Shown here: positions 1 to 10,319 of the stretch, one piece after another
Numbering within the stretch: position 1 is the first letter of the stretch
How the letters are laid out: each line of letters begins with the position of its first letter
Assembly: GCA_949317995.1 (NCBI GenBank)
Contig: OX439040.1
Location: 77,101,972-77,165,971 of the forward strand
From: Acholoe squamosa
Lineage: Eukaryota > Annelida > Polychaeta > Phyllodocida > Polynoidae
Direction: 5' to 3'
Length of the DNA stretch: 64,000 nucleotides
Notes under the pieces: generated by a model
Told to the model about the DNA's origin: nothing
Databases searched by the model: none
The model's input: the letters and a program-made list of their open reading frames with translations, nothing else
Translations under genes and position numbers: made by a program

Positions 1-56
1 GTTATCATATCTCCTTATGACCGGTTGTAAACATTACCTGCTTCTGAAACACCCCA
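1..56 (+). mobile_element. MITE family A, 3' end only
   Basis: The first 56 bases match the right end of the complete family A elements at 130-370 and 4942-5175, including the terminal GCTTCTGAAACACCCCA. The element runs off the window start. It is followed by CTG at 57-59, as expected for the 3-bp duplication seen at the other copies. Confidence 0.8.
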
Positions 57-91
57 CTGGGAACAGTGATTGGCATAATAGCTTTCAACCC

Positions 92-129
92 CTGTACTGG
101 CACTGACGTTCACGTCAGTGCCAGTACAG
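92..129. repeat. perfect 17-bp inverted repeat, 4-nt loop
   Basis: Arms 92-108 and 113-129 are exact reverse complements around the loop TTCA. The right arm ends in the CAG that serves as the left target duplication of the family A element at 130, and the left arm begins with CTG. It could be a cruciform-forming insertion target, or a remnant of an older element. Confidence 0.85.
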
Positions 130-370
130 TGGGGTGTTTCAGAAGCCGGACATGATAATGAACATTAAATATATGTTTCTAAAACTGTTAGATTTTAAAC
201 TTACAACTGCAACCATTATCATCTCTCACCAGTCATATAGTTATAGACACAGTGAGATAATGGTAATGCTTTAGAAACACATGCAGTTATAAGCTTACAA
301 TCACTATTAAAACTGCTATCATATCTCCCCATGACCGGTTGTAAACATTACCTGCTTCTGAAACACCCCA
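130..370 (+). mobile_element. MITE family A, complete, CAG duplication
   Basis: A 241-bp non-coding element with 17-bp terminal inverted repeats (TGGGGTGTTTCAGAAGC and its complement). CAG occurs at 127-129 and again at 371-373. The body is nearly identical to 4942-5175. No reading frame of interest lies inside. The CWG-type duplication suggests mobilisation by a NuwaI-like (PHIS superfamily) transposase; this class assignment is inference from duplication sequence and length. Confidence 0.85.
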
Positions 371-718
371 CAGGGGTGACGCTATGTGACCCGGTATGTG
401 ACCCGGTAAAGCCCTATGGTATATCATACTTTTGGACTGTTGCTATCTATTAAAGTTGGAGTTGTGTCCTATATGTGTTGTGCACCTTATAAGTGGGGCT
501 TTATAGTATCTAGTAGAAGGCCAACTCTGCACATGGATTGGGGTAAAAGGAAAATAGCAGGCAGAGGGAAAGGATGAAGGTGTAAATTACATTAACGGCC
601 TAACGTACTGGGCCACACTCATCCCACCACTACATTAGATGGGAAGAGGCCATAGAAGGCTAATGACAACTTATAAAGGGCACAACCATCTCCCAGTGCT
701 GGCCGAGGGCAGGGATTA
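371..718. other. no gene seen
   Basis: Apart from a short tandem duplication of TATGTGACCCGG near 383-405, nothing recognisable was seen here. Confidence 0.5.
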
Positions 719-870
719 GTCGTGTAGAGGTATTATATTATAACCATATGTACGGGTACCGTCTGGCGTGGCGGGTGAGTCCAGTCGCTGGGTGTTCCTG
801 AGGTTCCGGATCGGTGGCCTCCGGGGACATCTGGCCTCCGGGGACATTTTGTGACGAACACCAAGGTCCA

Positions 871-879
871 TATATAAAG
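871..879 (+). promoter_or_regulatory. TATA box of the solo LTR
   Basis: TATATAAAG lies in a CpG-containing context within the LTR at 723-1091, about 120 bp ahead of the AATAAA signal at 996-1001. The pairing gives the expected direction of LTR transcription (plus strand). Confidence 0.6.
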
Positions 880-995
880 ACAGGGGCTCAGCCGCTACGT
901 CAGAGGCCTCCAGGCCTCCGAGCAAATAGACCTAGATATCAATCCATGTTAGCTGCCCCATCACCACCTTCCGGGTAGCCGCTAAGTGTCTTTTC

Positions 996-1001
996 AATAA
1001 A
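996..1001 (+). promoter_or_regulatory. polyadenylation signal of the solo LTR
   Basis: AATAAA follows the TATA box of the same LTR by about 120 bp. Confidence 0.55.
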
Positions 1002-1095
1002 ACCATTGGCATACACTTGAATTACTGCCTTACTCTTTCTTTCCTAATCCGTAAGGCCCGAACCACCAAACTGGTAAAACAAACCATTACAGTCG

Positions 1096-3085
1096 TTTAA
1101 ACCTTTAAGGGTGGCTAATGGATTCATGTATTATGCCCATTGACCTCCTTGGCGTATTGCTAATTTTTATAATCACAAAATATCTAGTCAATTTTTTATA
1201 AATCATAGAAAGAAATTGGTGACTCACTAGTTTTTGTTTAGAAAAGATGATCCCACCAAATTTTGGAGCACTCTAAAAAAATATTTCCCAACAAAACCAG
1301 CTGGTCGTAATAGGCAGATTCCACAAAAATACTTTTACAAGTAAAATAAGTGAAAAACATGTCAAACCTGTACATAGCATACATGGTTGGAAGCGTATAT
1401 AATTCCCAAATTGATTTCCTTCCATTTTGTAACATTGTGTTTTCTATGGGATGAAAATGGAACAAAAATGTTCTTTTTTTGCTTCTTTTGCTTTGAGCAG
1501 CATTATTGGATAGAAATGTGTTATAGATTTTTCTTCTATTAATTTTAGATCAATTTTGTAGTGATTTCGGAGGGCACTGTATTTACTTCTTTTTGTATTC
1601 CAATTAAGCTCTACAGAGCTCTTCAAATTGCATAGTTATTAAAAATCCGTTATTTTCCCCTGTTTTCACCCATTTCACCCTAAAAATCCCATTTTTTATT
1701 ACAACATTCATATCTCATCTCATCTCATTACCTCCCCCCACCCCTGAGTTGTTTAAAGTTGTGCTAGAATTTAGGTTACTGAATGGCTTAATATGAACAC
1801 TATCAACTGGAGGTCGTCATTCCTATATATTGTCTCTGTATATGTAAATTGGTACAACTACATGCCATTTAATGGGACCTAGCTTAAGAACCTTAATGCA
1901 AGGTTGCTAGGTGCGGGACAATTTCTTAGTTCTTCTAGACCCAATTAAACACTTAAACACCGGGTCTGCTTTTTTTTTTTTTTTTAAAAATGTGAATATA
2001 GCAGACCTGGTAGGTACATTGACAGGGCTACATCCAGGCATCCCTCTGACAAAATGCAGGTCCTACAGAATGACATACTGAGACCGCGTGAAGGAATCCG
2101 AGATCATCGGGAAGTGAGAGTGGCAGATCTACATGCAACTATGTATGACCATATACAACTAGCAGACAATGTAATTGTAACGGGGAGAGATCTGCATGGG
2201 AACAGAAAGATTCAACCAAAATTGCCGAGATCTCGAAGGAGAATCTTTGATAAGAGTCCTCTGATGCGTGGCAAACAACTCTGGTCGACATTGGATACAA
2301 ATGTAGAACACTCACAAACAAAAGATGTGTTCTACAGACAACTATGATGATACCTAGCACATGATTATGATATTGGAATTACCACAGGTGGTTTATCTCT
2401 GGGATAAAGGAGACTGGAGGATGCTTTTCTTCCAGTTTGGACTAAGTATTATAAGGCATACGGCTGTGCATGCACCCATGGGGACACACACTGAAATAAG
2501 AACATATAATGGTTTTATTATTTTTTATACATTTCATAAAGCTTAAATGTAACTGGCCTTATTGAAGCAACTCACATATACCTTTGAAATATTTATGGCC
2601 AATGAACAAAAAAAAAACAACTCTGAAAGAAACAGTCCTAATGGGTCCATAGATATGATGAACTATAGTAGTCCTATAGTGCTCACTATATTACTATGCT
2701 AACATACGTTTGCTAAGAGCCAGCCTGCAGCGTTTAAAGGGTCTGTCGAGGCCATAGAAGGGAGAAGTAGCAGCTGTAACAGCACATCTTTTTTATATGG
2801 CTACTGATCAAAACGATGACACTAGACTTGCTCAAGATTGTAATATAAGTGAATCAAATTAAAACTGAACTAACATTCTAAACGGGAAAGTTTAAAGGAC
2901 CTTTAGTGAACCTAGGCAGCCTGGAGAAGTACTGCAGGAGAGGGGCCAGAGCTTATATTAGGGACTGCACACAGTCTGCTATGATGCTACATGGGGACGA
3001 TGGGGAGGGAAACATAATAACCCATAGGATATTAGCTTAGCATAGTGAGAGATGAATATAGGGCCGTGTTCTATTACCTATTCCT
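1096..3085. other. AT-rich non-coding stretch
   Basis: Holds a run of T at about 1971-1985. Open frames are short. The longest (2054-2347, plus, 97 codons) has no recognisable domain and no relative in the window, so no gene is called. Confidence 0.5.
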
Positions 3086-3087
3086 GG

Positions 3088-3260
3088 CATTATAGATTGG
3101 GTAGGGTAAGAGACATGTAAATGACATGTCTGGGGGCTGAAGGTCTATTTAGGATGTAAGCCATACAGGGAGATGGAGAGACATTAGAGGCTCAAGGTGC
3201 TGGGTCAGACCAATCACTACCTCTACACTGGCAGTCAGCACCTGGGGACCATGCAGACAT
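3088..3260 (+). repeat. dispersed repeat J, copy 1
   Basis: Shares a core (GGTGCTGGGTCAGAC) and upstream text with 6605-6960, 22225-22430 and, more weakly, 63760-63960. The upstream part contains a 'tagggtaagagacat' stretch matching the 6.6-kb copy. No coding capacity and no clear ends were seen. Confidence 0.5.
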
Positions 3261-3991
3261 TCACTGTACCTGGGTCTGAGGGAAGCAGTCCCCCAAGGAT
3301 CATCAATATGACCAATTGTAGTGCTGCAGCGCAGTCTTGTGCAATACTTTTACCTTTTAGAATTCATACCAGATTTATCTTACTTCTAGAAGCTCTTCTT
3401 CACAGGGAGTTATAATGTGATAAAGTTTACGGATTGGTTTGACAACTGAAATGAAAAGAATGTAAAAGATGTACTAAAGGCCTTCTGATTACCAGGTACC
3501 CGGACAGACATGAAAGTCATTAAATAAATGACTAGTTTTTTTTTCTAGGCTAGGCAATATTCCATAAGATTGAGCTTTGAATCTTCCTCAACTATAGTTG
3601 AGCAGAAACAGAAAACATTTTTCCATGTAGAGTAGTAATTCTGGAACAGCTCTATTAATAAAATGGCCCCGGCACATTGCTGAGATTTCTCTATGCTTCC
3701 AGCCATAATTATCTTGCTCAGAGTCATCATGTAAGCCCTGTCAGTCATTGGTATCCCCCCTGAGGTGAGAAAAGACGAGATTTATCAAGGAAGTTTGAAA
3801 CGTTCTCTTAAATACCAGCTACCTCAAGCAGAATTCAGAGGCAGGGCGGTTGCATGTTCTGCTATGTGACTCCATTGGGCATTCATAATGAGCGTCAGTC
3901 TAATTAGCAGTTGGCATGTGTAGTCAGCCCGTCTAATTGCCACTGACACTTAACGATACCATACTAAGCATAAGGTCTTGGCCCTGCCCAG

Positions 3992-4020
3992 GGTGGCATT
4001 TCTCAAGATGATACGACCTC
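3992..4020. mobile_element. family D terminal remnant between two CAGs
   Basis: Twenty-nine bases matching the family D end (GGCATTTCTCAAGATG, then TACGACCTC) sit between CAG at 3989-3991 and CAG at 4021-4023. This looks like an element collapsed to little more than its inverted repeat. Confidence 0.5.
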
Positions 4021-4070
4021 CAGGGGGTGCAGCTCTGGATTCTACATAACACATAACACCTTTTTGGTCT

Positions 4071-4279
4071 TTATTTCACGTTGGGAACAGTGGAATACAA
4101 ACGCCCCATATAGATTTAACCTTGCAGCCCCGTATCTCACACCCCTATGAGATAATCCATCCTCGTATCTCACGGCCAATAAAACCACCCAAAATGATCA
4201 TAAAACATGCAAATGTTTATCTTTTTTGTGCAATTTCAAAAGAGTTTTGAACATTTCTGATTCAGATTACATGAAATAA
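4071..4279. mobile_element. MITE-like repeat K, copy 1
   Basis: Bounded by inverted TTATTTCACGT (4071-4081) and ACATGAAATAA (4269-4279), a one-mismatch inverted repeat. Inside the left end is a degenerate 'GAATA..AACGCCCCAT' block that also occurs near 4381, 4720 and 5955. Target duplications were not resolved. Confidence 0.4.
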
Positions 4280-4639
4280 ATACAAATGTTCACAAGTAGT
4301 GGGCCTGACTGAGGGTCCGCCTCATGAGATAACCCTCAGCTAGACCAACTAGTTGTGAACCTTTTCTATTTATGTCAAGGTGAATATCGATGCCCCATTG
4401 ACAATGCACTAGCCTCCCGTATTGAACCCCTGCGTTAAATAACCAGCGCCAAATCCACACGACCACGTCATAGGTCCATTGCGCATGCGCAGCCCTTTTG
4501 AAACGAAAACATCCAAGATGGCGGCGGTCAGCATTTCGCGATGACAACGGGTAAATAAGAGTTAATTTTGAAGGATATTGAAGAAATATCTATTGATTTT
4601 CCACTCAAACACCTTGACATAAATGTAAAGATGAACTCT

Positions 4640-4690
4640 GATCAGTTTGAGCTTCCTGCATCTTCCTGCAACGGTCAGCTCAAACTGATC
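4640..4690. repeat. inverted repeat, 14-bp perfect arms
   Basis: GATCAGTTTGAGCT (4640-4653) pairs with AGCTCAAACTGATC (4677-4690). The match continues imperfectly outward to about 4622 and 4710, giving roughly 33-bp imperfect arms. It abuts repeat K copy 2 and may be part of that element. Confidence 0.7.
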
Positions 4691-4709
4691 ATCGTTCACC
4701 TTTACCATT

Positions 4710-4858
4710 TTATTTCATGTGAATAACAACGGCCCCATAATTGAAGGGCTGTACGCCACCCCCTCCCAGTGGTGTAATATATCTCGGTCTACACTGCTGG
4801 TCACGTGACTTATTTCCATGTTCATTTCATTGAATTTAATCACTAAAACATGAAATAA
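4710..4858. mobile_element. MITE-like repeat K, copy 2
   Basis: Exact 11-bp inverted ends TTATTTCATGT (4710-4720) and ACATGAAATAA (4848-4858), with the same GAATAACAACGGCCCCAT-type block as copy 1. Non-coding. Confidence 0.45.
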
Positions 4859-4941
4859 ATATGGAACTAATTTTCCTCAATCTACCCCTCAGGGAGGTGC
4901 CTCTCTATTGGGCTTCGCTGTCTGGGGAGAGACCATTCCTG

Positions 4942-5175
4942 TGGGGTGTTTCAGAAGCCGGACATGATAATGAACATTAAATATCTGTTTCTAAAACTGT
5001 TAGATTCTAAACTGCAACCATTATCATCTCTCACCAGTCATATAGTTATAGACACAGTAAGGTAATGGTAATACTTTAGAAACACATGCAGTTATAAGCC
5101 TACAATCACTATTAAAACTGCTATCATATCTCCTTATGACCGGTTGTAAACATTACCTGCTTCTGAAACACCCCA
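4942..5175 (+). mobile_element. MITE family A, complete, CTG duplication
   Basis: A 234-bp element with the same TGGGGTGTTTCAGAAGC inverted ends as 130-370 and a nearly identical body. CTG is duplicated at 4939-4941 and 5176-5178. With the CAG at the other copy, this shows that the middle base of the duplicated triplet is free (A or T). Confidence 0.87.
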
Positions 5176-5647
5176 CTGGGAGGGGGGGTAGACCATAAAG
5201 TACACCATAGTTGTTTAGTTTAAAAATTAAATCAAAAGAAAAGGAAAAAAATAAACAATAACACAGAAAGTTCACAATAAACAACCTTGACCAAGGGCTG
5301 TAGATAGAATGGTTGCATGTTCCATGCTGTAGTTGCATTAGATTAGATCCAGACATGAATTTGCATTTGGTGCAGGTTTTGGGATCTTGCCAAATTGCCA
5401 CAGTTGTACCACCCTACCTGGCTATTCAATACTTTTGGTCAATATATTTCATTCCAAGTTAAATGATATTGAATAGTACCACTTAAAGCCTCTGAAAAAA
5501 TACATATTATGTCATCATTCATGTTGTAGATGAATTTAAGGGGGTGCTTGCTTCTATGATTTGAAATTGTGCTGTCACAGAATAATGTGAAACAAGAAAA
5601 ATGTGACAAGGGCCACGGATAGGAGTTGCCAATCTGCGGCCGACGTG

Positions 5648-5688
5648 TGACGTCACAGCCGACATATGACGTCACAAATTGCGTCACA
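5648..5688 (+). promoter_or_regulatory. cluster of CRE-like sites (two full TGACGTCA)
   Basis: Full TGACGTCA palindromes occur at 5648-5655 and 5667-5674, 19 bp apart, followed by a half site (GCGTCA) near 5681 and TGATGTCA near 5699. This is the core bound by CREB/ATF bZIP factors. No gene start is evident nearby, so function is inference. Confidence 0.45.
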
Positions 5689-5728
5689 AGGTGACCGTGA
5701 TGTCACTGAAAAACCGAAAAACATAATG

Positions 5729-5776
5729 GAGTTGCTACGGTCGCTGCGCTCCCGGCCGCTACGCAGCAAGCAACTC
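5729..5776. repeat. GC-rich imperfect hairpin
   Basis: GAGTTGCT (5729-5736) pairs with AGCAACTC (5769-5776), and an inner GCTGCG pairs with CGCAGC. This CpG-rich island immediately follows the CRE-like cluster. Confidence 0.55.
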
Positions 5777-5779
5777 AAA

Positions 5780-6600
5780 AAAACCTTGTGAGATTGAAGG
5801 AAGGCAGATATAAGGAAACTATAATCTAAGCTATATATGTCATGAGTCAACCAAAGTCAACGTCTCTATTATTTCATAGCACTGTGGCACCATTAGTCTT
5901 TTGTGCTCAGAACTATTCTGGGCATCTAGTGGTGCCTTCTATTTCATTTTATGGGAATAATGACGGCCCATATGTATAACATTGAACTGCCGACCACCAC
6001 TCCCACAGTAACATAAGTACACTCCCGGTGCAGGTGCAGGTGAACAGGTCATAGGCAATGATAAGGTTAACAGTGTAATTCATTTTTATCTTTTTAAACC
6101 TTTTAATGCATAAAGTATCAATAAATACAGAACTACACTAGCTGGGATACATTTTCATGGATATGTCCCCTTCAGATTGATGAAAATGTATCATTCTAGT
6201 TATGTATTGCACCAATCTACATCCTTGATGTCTTATAGTGTGCTCCTTTACATCAGAAAGGTGCCTTTTAGTACAGGTAGAGTCTGTTATTGGTTGCCCC
6301 CAGCTGGCCAGCTGCCTCTATGAAAAGCAATCTAAGATATCCTGCGCTCCTGGGCTGTTTTCTTTCTTCTATGAAGCTACAATGGAGGGAGGGGGGGGAG
6401 TGAAACTAGAGAAACCATTTGGAACGTTCAACACCGGTATTTAGGTAGTTTTGAGGACCACCCCACCCCTTTGTCACTGTTTTTGTATGGAACATATAGA
6501 GGAACCCATAGACCCCGCCACACCCTAAGCAGTGACGTAATTCTTGAACGTTCCCATAGAATGTTAGGTCCTGTCATAGAAACAAATATATTGCGTGTGT
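5780..6600. other. no gene seen
   Basis: Contains one more degenerate repeat K block near 5941-5975. Nothing coding is recognised. Confidence 0.45.
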
Positions 6601-6604
6601 CACA

Positions 6605-6960
6605 TCTCTGACACCTTATATATAGGGTAGGGCGAGAGGCATCTAAAATAAATGTATGCGGGTGAAGGCATATATAGGATGACAGTCATGCAGGGAGATG
6701 GTGTAAAATATATCAGGAGTCAATTTCTTAACAGCCTCCGACTACACCCTTCAAGTCGTACCCAAATCCCCATAGGAATAGCATTGGCATTTTGAAGTCG
6801 TAGGGCTGTGAGTGGTCGTAGTACCATAAGAACTGACCTCCTGCGGCTCAAGGTGCTGGGTCAGACCCGTTACTACTTCTAGGCACTGATTGGGCAGTAA
6901 CACTGTATGGAAGTAGCTTAGGGCAGGGTTTAGTGGTTTAAAGGTGGTGCATAGAATCAT
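6605..6960 (+). repeat. dispersed repeat J, copy 2, split by a small MITE
   Basis: Text on either side of 6717-6840 (tagggtagggcgagaggcat upstream, GGTGCTGGGTCAGAC downstream) matches the copy at 3088-3260, which has no insertion at that point. Confidence 0.5.
6717..6840. mobile_element. 124-bp MITE related to family D
   Basis: Imperfect inverted ends (GAGTCAATTTCTTAA and TAAGAACTGACCTC) resemble family D ends, and GTCGTA blocks recur inside. The flanks are CAG (6714-6716) and CTG (6841-6843), so the duplication is of CWG form but not identical. It interrupts repeat J. Confidence 0.55.
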
Positions 6961-7870
6961 AGGATCACCATATGGCGTACCAAGCCCTAATTAGATACTC
7001 AGCAGTGCTATATTCTTGCATCATAACGTCTAATGGTGTGATGCATTCCCTGCCACTGTTCGGGCCAAACATATAAAAAAGGGCACGTCTGCAAACAAAT
7101 GTGAAAAGTAGCGAGTAATATTGTGTGTAGACATCGGAGACCTTGTTATATCTCGAAATGATGAGGAAATATATAGCTGGCTTCTACTCAAAAATACCTC
7201 ATGTTTAGTTAATTTCTGAAACTGTCCCCAGTCTATATCTATTGGAGTAAGCATGCCTCTGCGCACAACACTATATTGTATTTGCCCACTGAAATAAAAA
7301 AGAAATATGAAGAATCAAGATACCTCCTTATCACCAGCTATACCTAGACCAGACAGAATCACAGTGGCTGGTCCAATGGTGCCATGAATCACTGTGCCAC
7401 TACACGACTATCGTGACAGATGTACATATATGTCACGATATCCCACCTGAAAGACTGACATGTTTGATTTTTTCAAACGATTTGGTACCAATGTAGGTAC
7501 CGACAGCTGTACTAGGGAGGTACCCCACCCCCACCAACACACTCACAGACACCCACAGCCCCATTCTGATTGGTACCGATGGTCGTTCTGGCTTAATATT
7601 GCCTAGTGGAGAAAGACCCTCAGGGCTAGCTAGACCAAACATGAGGTGCCTGTCTGTGGTGGGTCAAATTGCCACACTTGTAGCAACCTGCCATGCTGCT
7701 GAGGAGCCCTTGATATGCATGGGACAAGATTCAACACACTTCAGGAGGTGATGTTTATGACTTGGTCTGGACGCTTTGCCACAATGGCTTGCGATTGCAC
7801 GTTTCTGAAGACATTATACATATCAGTATCTTTTGACTGTATGTTTTGAAGCCATACTTCCTTGTCTACA

Positions 7871-8696
7871 GGCATTTCTCTAGATGGTACGACTACACTC
7901 CCTTCAAATCGTACTGGGATCCCTCACCTTAATGCCATAACAGCCATGTACCTGGTGGTCACTAATTATTACACTGGTACGACTGCCCTACCCCAGCGAT
8001 CTTAGCGTAGGCACATATCATAAGACCTAGCCAGTCTACCCTATCTAATGCAGTGGTTACAGGCCAGTCAGGCACAGCAAGTCCTGAGATCCCTTCACTA
8101 TTCCTTTTCCAGCTGTAAGATCACTGCAATCTTAGTGAAATAATTACATTATGATTTCACCTGAATGCAAGAGCACTAACAGGGAACATTCCTACTCCCA
8201 AGAGTGAATGTCCCTGCTGTAGACATATAGAGGGGAGAGAGGACATTTGCTGAGAGTCCTTGAGGGCTCTTCAGGCTACTCAGGCATGAAGTGTACTTGA
8301 ATACTGTACAAGGTCAACTGCACCCTATACTCTATAAGTAGCTCATATGGGGGGGGGGAACGCTTGTGTAACTCTTGTGAGAAGGAGTGTTTCCACTGCT
8401 ATTTTTTCACTATGGGCCTCTTGCCCCTGTGCACAGTGTGTTCTACTTGGAATGGTGTAGGAGGGCTGAGGCTAAGATCACTGCGATCTTAGTGCTGGCT
8501 GTGAAAAGGCAAGAAAGTCTAATCTTAAGATCGCTTAATTGGATAAGGCAGAATAATTCCTAAGATCACTGAGGTAGCGATCCCAGGACCTTTTGAATTA
8601 ACCTGCAGAGCAGTCATAGTGCATAACTTACAATCACCCACTCTAATTCTGAGGGTTTCAAATCGTAGTAGTCATTCCATCTTGAGAAATGCCTTC
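7871..8696. mobile_element. family D element carrying a nested family B element
   Basis: The left end (GGCATTTCTCTAGATGGTAC, with the outermost bases lost) and right end (CCATCTTGAGAAATGCCTTC, followed by CAG at 8697-8699) are the inverted ends of family D. Near both ends lies TTCAAATCGTA. The centre is occupied by a minus-oriented family B copy. Confidence 0.65.
7990..8602 (-). mobile_element. family B element, minus orientation, nested
   Basis: Matches the reverse complement of the complete copies at 54712-55456 and 59390-60122, including the paired 'GATCACTGCGATCTTAGTG' palindrome. The outer left end (about 30 bp of terminal repeat) is missing. The right end reads CCTTTTGAATTAAC, close to the family terminal repeat. 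Confidence 0.7.
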
Positions 8697-8741
8697 CAGA
8701 CATACAAATGGCATCATGCATATAATTTGAAACATCAAGAT

Positions 8742-8897
8742 CATTGCTTTATTTAGATATTTATGTGGGCATAGCAAATGAATTAAAACTTTCCCAGGAC
8801 ATATACCTTCTTACAGTTTCATTGCTATATCTAGATATTTATGTGGGCATAGCAAATGAATTAAAACTTTCCCAGGACATATACCTCCTTACAGTTT
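8742..8897 (+). repeat. tandem duplication, 78-bp unit, 2 copies
   Basis: Positions 8742-8819 and 8820-8897 are nearly identical. The repeated peptide readable here is only a translation of the duplication. Confidence 0.85.
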
Positions 8898-9195
8898 TTT
8901 TTATTTGTCTTTGGATGACAGGTTTACTTTTGGTAGAATAAATGGAATGTATGTTTTTGCAAACCTATAAGAAGTAACTGACTTCCAGGATAATTTGAAG
9001 GAGTGTTTTAGGAGAACATTCTGAAATAGTCTACTTAGAAGGGAGGCATGCATATAGAGAGAGACTGTAATAAGCAATTTTCTGTGTCAACGGCAGTCAG
9101 TGTCCCAGAAACGTAGTACCATAAGTAAATTATACTGCATACTATAATCTTCAGCATCTAGTGGCACTCTTCATCATAAGCCGTTTTATATCACA

Positions 9196-9317
9196 ATATT
9201 GCCAGGACTTTTCAGGGCATTAACTGGGGGTTAATGACGTTTAATGCAGGAGAGGAATATTGCCAGGACTTTTCAGGGCATTAACTGGAGGTTAATGACG
9301 TTTAATGCAGGAGAGGA
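9196..9317 (+). repeat. tandem duplication, 61-bp unit, 2 copies
   Basis: GCCAGGACTTTTCAGGGCAT recurs at 9201 and 9262 with the rest of the unit. It lies just ahead of the DIRS-type gag start and could be part of its 5' terminal repeat, but no matching copy was found after the recombinase gene. Confidence 0.75.
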
Positions 9318-9461
9318 CTGTTGTGGTTAGGCCCTCCAGGGGGGCATGGGTGTATGAGACACTGTCACCATGCAGGAGCAGCTCAGTCTGCACTGAGCAC
9401 ACAAAGGAATAGCTGTCTAAGCTGGAGGAAGGGGGGGGGGCTAACCCTACAAGGATCTACA

Positions 9462-10319
9462 ATGTCAGATCAGGAAGAAGCAGTACCATTTGATATGATG
9501 GCATGGGCCAACAAATGGGGACTAAAGAGGAAGACAACAGGTGTGTTGAATAAGGAGGACTTTAACACAGAGGTAGTGCTTATTAATGCCACTGTGTCAG
9601 ACATTGCAGGTCTGGAGGTGACTGTAGGACAGGCTAGAGCCTTAAAGAAGCTGGGCCTGGTTGCACTAGGGAACAAGGCCTTTATGGAGGCTCCAAGGGA
9701 TCAAAAGGAGGAAGGGCACATAACTACACCTGAGGCAGAGGTCAGCATGGAGACATCTACAGGTGACCGAGCTCAGGATATGAGGGAGACCTCCACACAA
9801 CAAGACAGTAATCAGCATATACTGGAGGCTAATGAAATCTATGGGATATTAGGAAGGAGTGACATAATATGTCTATGTGAAACCTGGCTGAAGCCTGCCT
9901 CACCAGATGGCCTGATTAATAGAGAGGAAAGGTTACTGTATAGGAATGATAGAATTGGTAAAAATTGTGGAGGAGTTGGCCTAAGTGTGAAGGCTGGCCT
10001 AGGGCAGTATATTAGAGTTGTAAATGACTTTACCATACAGACCATCAATTATGAAAGTATTGCTATTATGTTAAACCTTCCTGGTGAAAAGGATTTATTG
10101 ATTGTCTCTATCTATAGAATCCCAAATACAAATGTACCAAATTTTATTAATTTCTTACGATCCATCACTGGTTACGAATATAACAACAATCATGGTAGGC
10201 ATGAGACTTGGATCTTAGGTGATATTAATCTCAATATGTATGATGAAAATGATGCAGGGTGTGAAAATTTCAGAAATGTGTGCAAGGATATTGGATGGAG
10301 ATTTTTTAGAATCATGTGA
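9462..10319 (+). pseudogene. chimeric frame: DIRS-type gag N-terminus joined to LINE endonuclease
   Basis: One open frame (ATG at 9462; the frame opens upstream at 9321) encodes two unrelated parts. Codons 1 to about 125 (SDQEEAVPFDMMAWANKWG onward) form a small helical SAM-like segment followed by an acidic linker, as seen at the start of DIRS-type gag proteins. From about 9835 on it is an apurinic-type endonuclease of a CR1/Jockey-group LINE, with SDIICLCETWL, a GGVGLSV block and WILGDINLNM. The endonuclease lacks its C-terminal SDH region: after GCENFRNVCKDIGW the frame ends, and the downstream RT linker follows in another frame. The fusion is most simply a LINE insertion into gag that happens to stay in frame. 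It is not expected to make an active nuclease. Confidence 0.75.

Larger units (their letters stand above)
723..1091 (+). mobile_element. solo LTR (369 bp) with GTCG target duplications
   Basis: The segment begins TGT and ends ACA, and is flanked on both sides by GTCG (719-722 and 1092-1095), the arrangement of an integrated LTR. It holds a TATA box (TATATAAAG, 871-879) and, about 120 bp downstream, AATAAA at 996-1001, the U3-R order of a retrotransposon LTR. A 16-bp piece (TGGCCTCCGGGGACAT) is tandemly duplicated upstream of the TATA box at 815-830 and 832-847, perhaps an enhancer. No gag or pol lies beside it, so it is probably a solo LTR left by recombination. The 4-bp duplication fits a Ty3/Gypsy-like element, but the family is not proven. 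Confidence 0.72.

Noticed and set aside
716-925. 69-codon minus-strand frame
   Set aside because: Falls inside the solo LTR, including its duplicated promoter module.
2054-2347. 97-codon plus-strand frame
   Set aside because: No recognisable domain, no relatives in the window, no splice or promoter context.
8744-8941. Frame encoding a repeated 26-residue peptide
   Set aside because: Produced by the 78-bp tandem duplication; no other coding sign.
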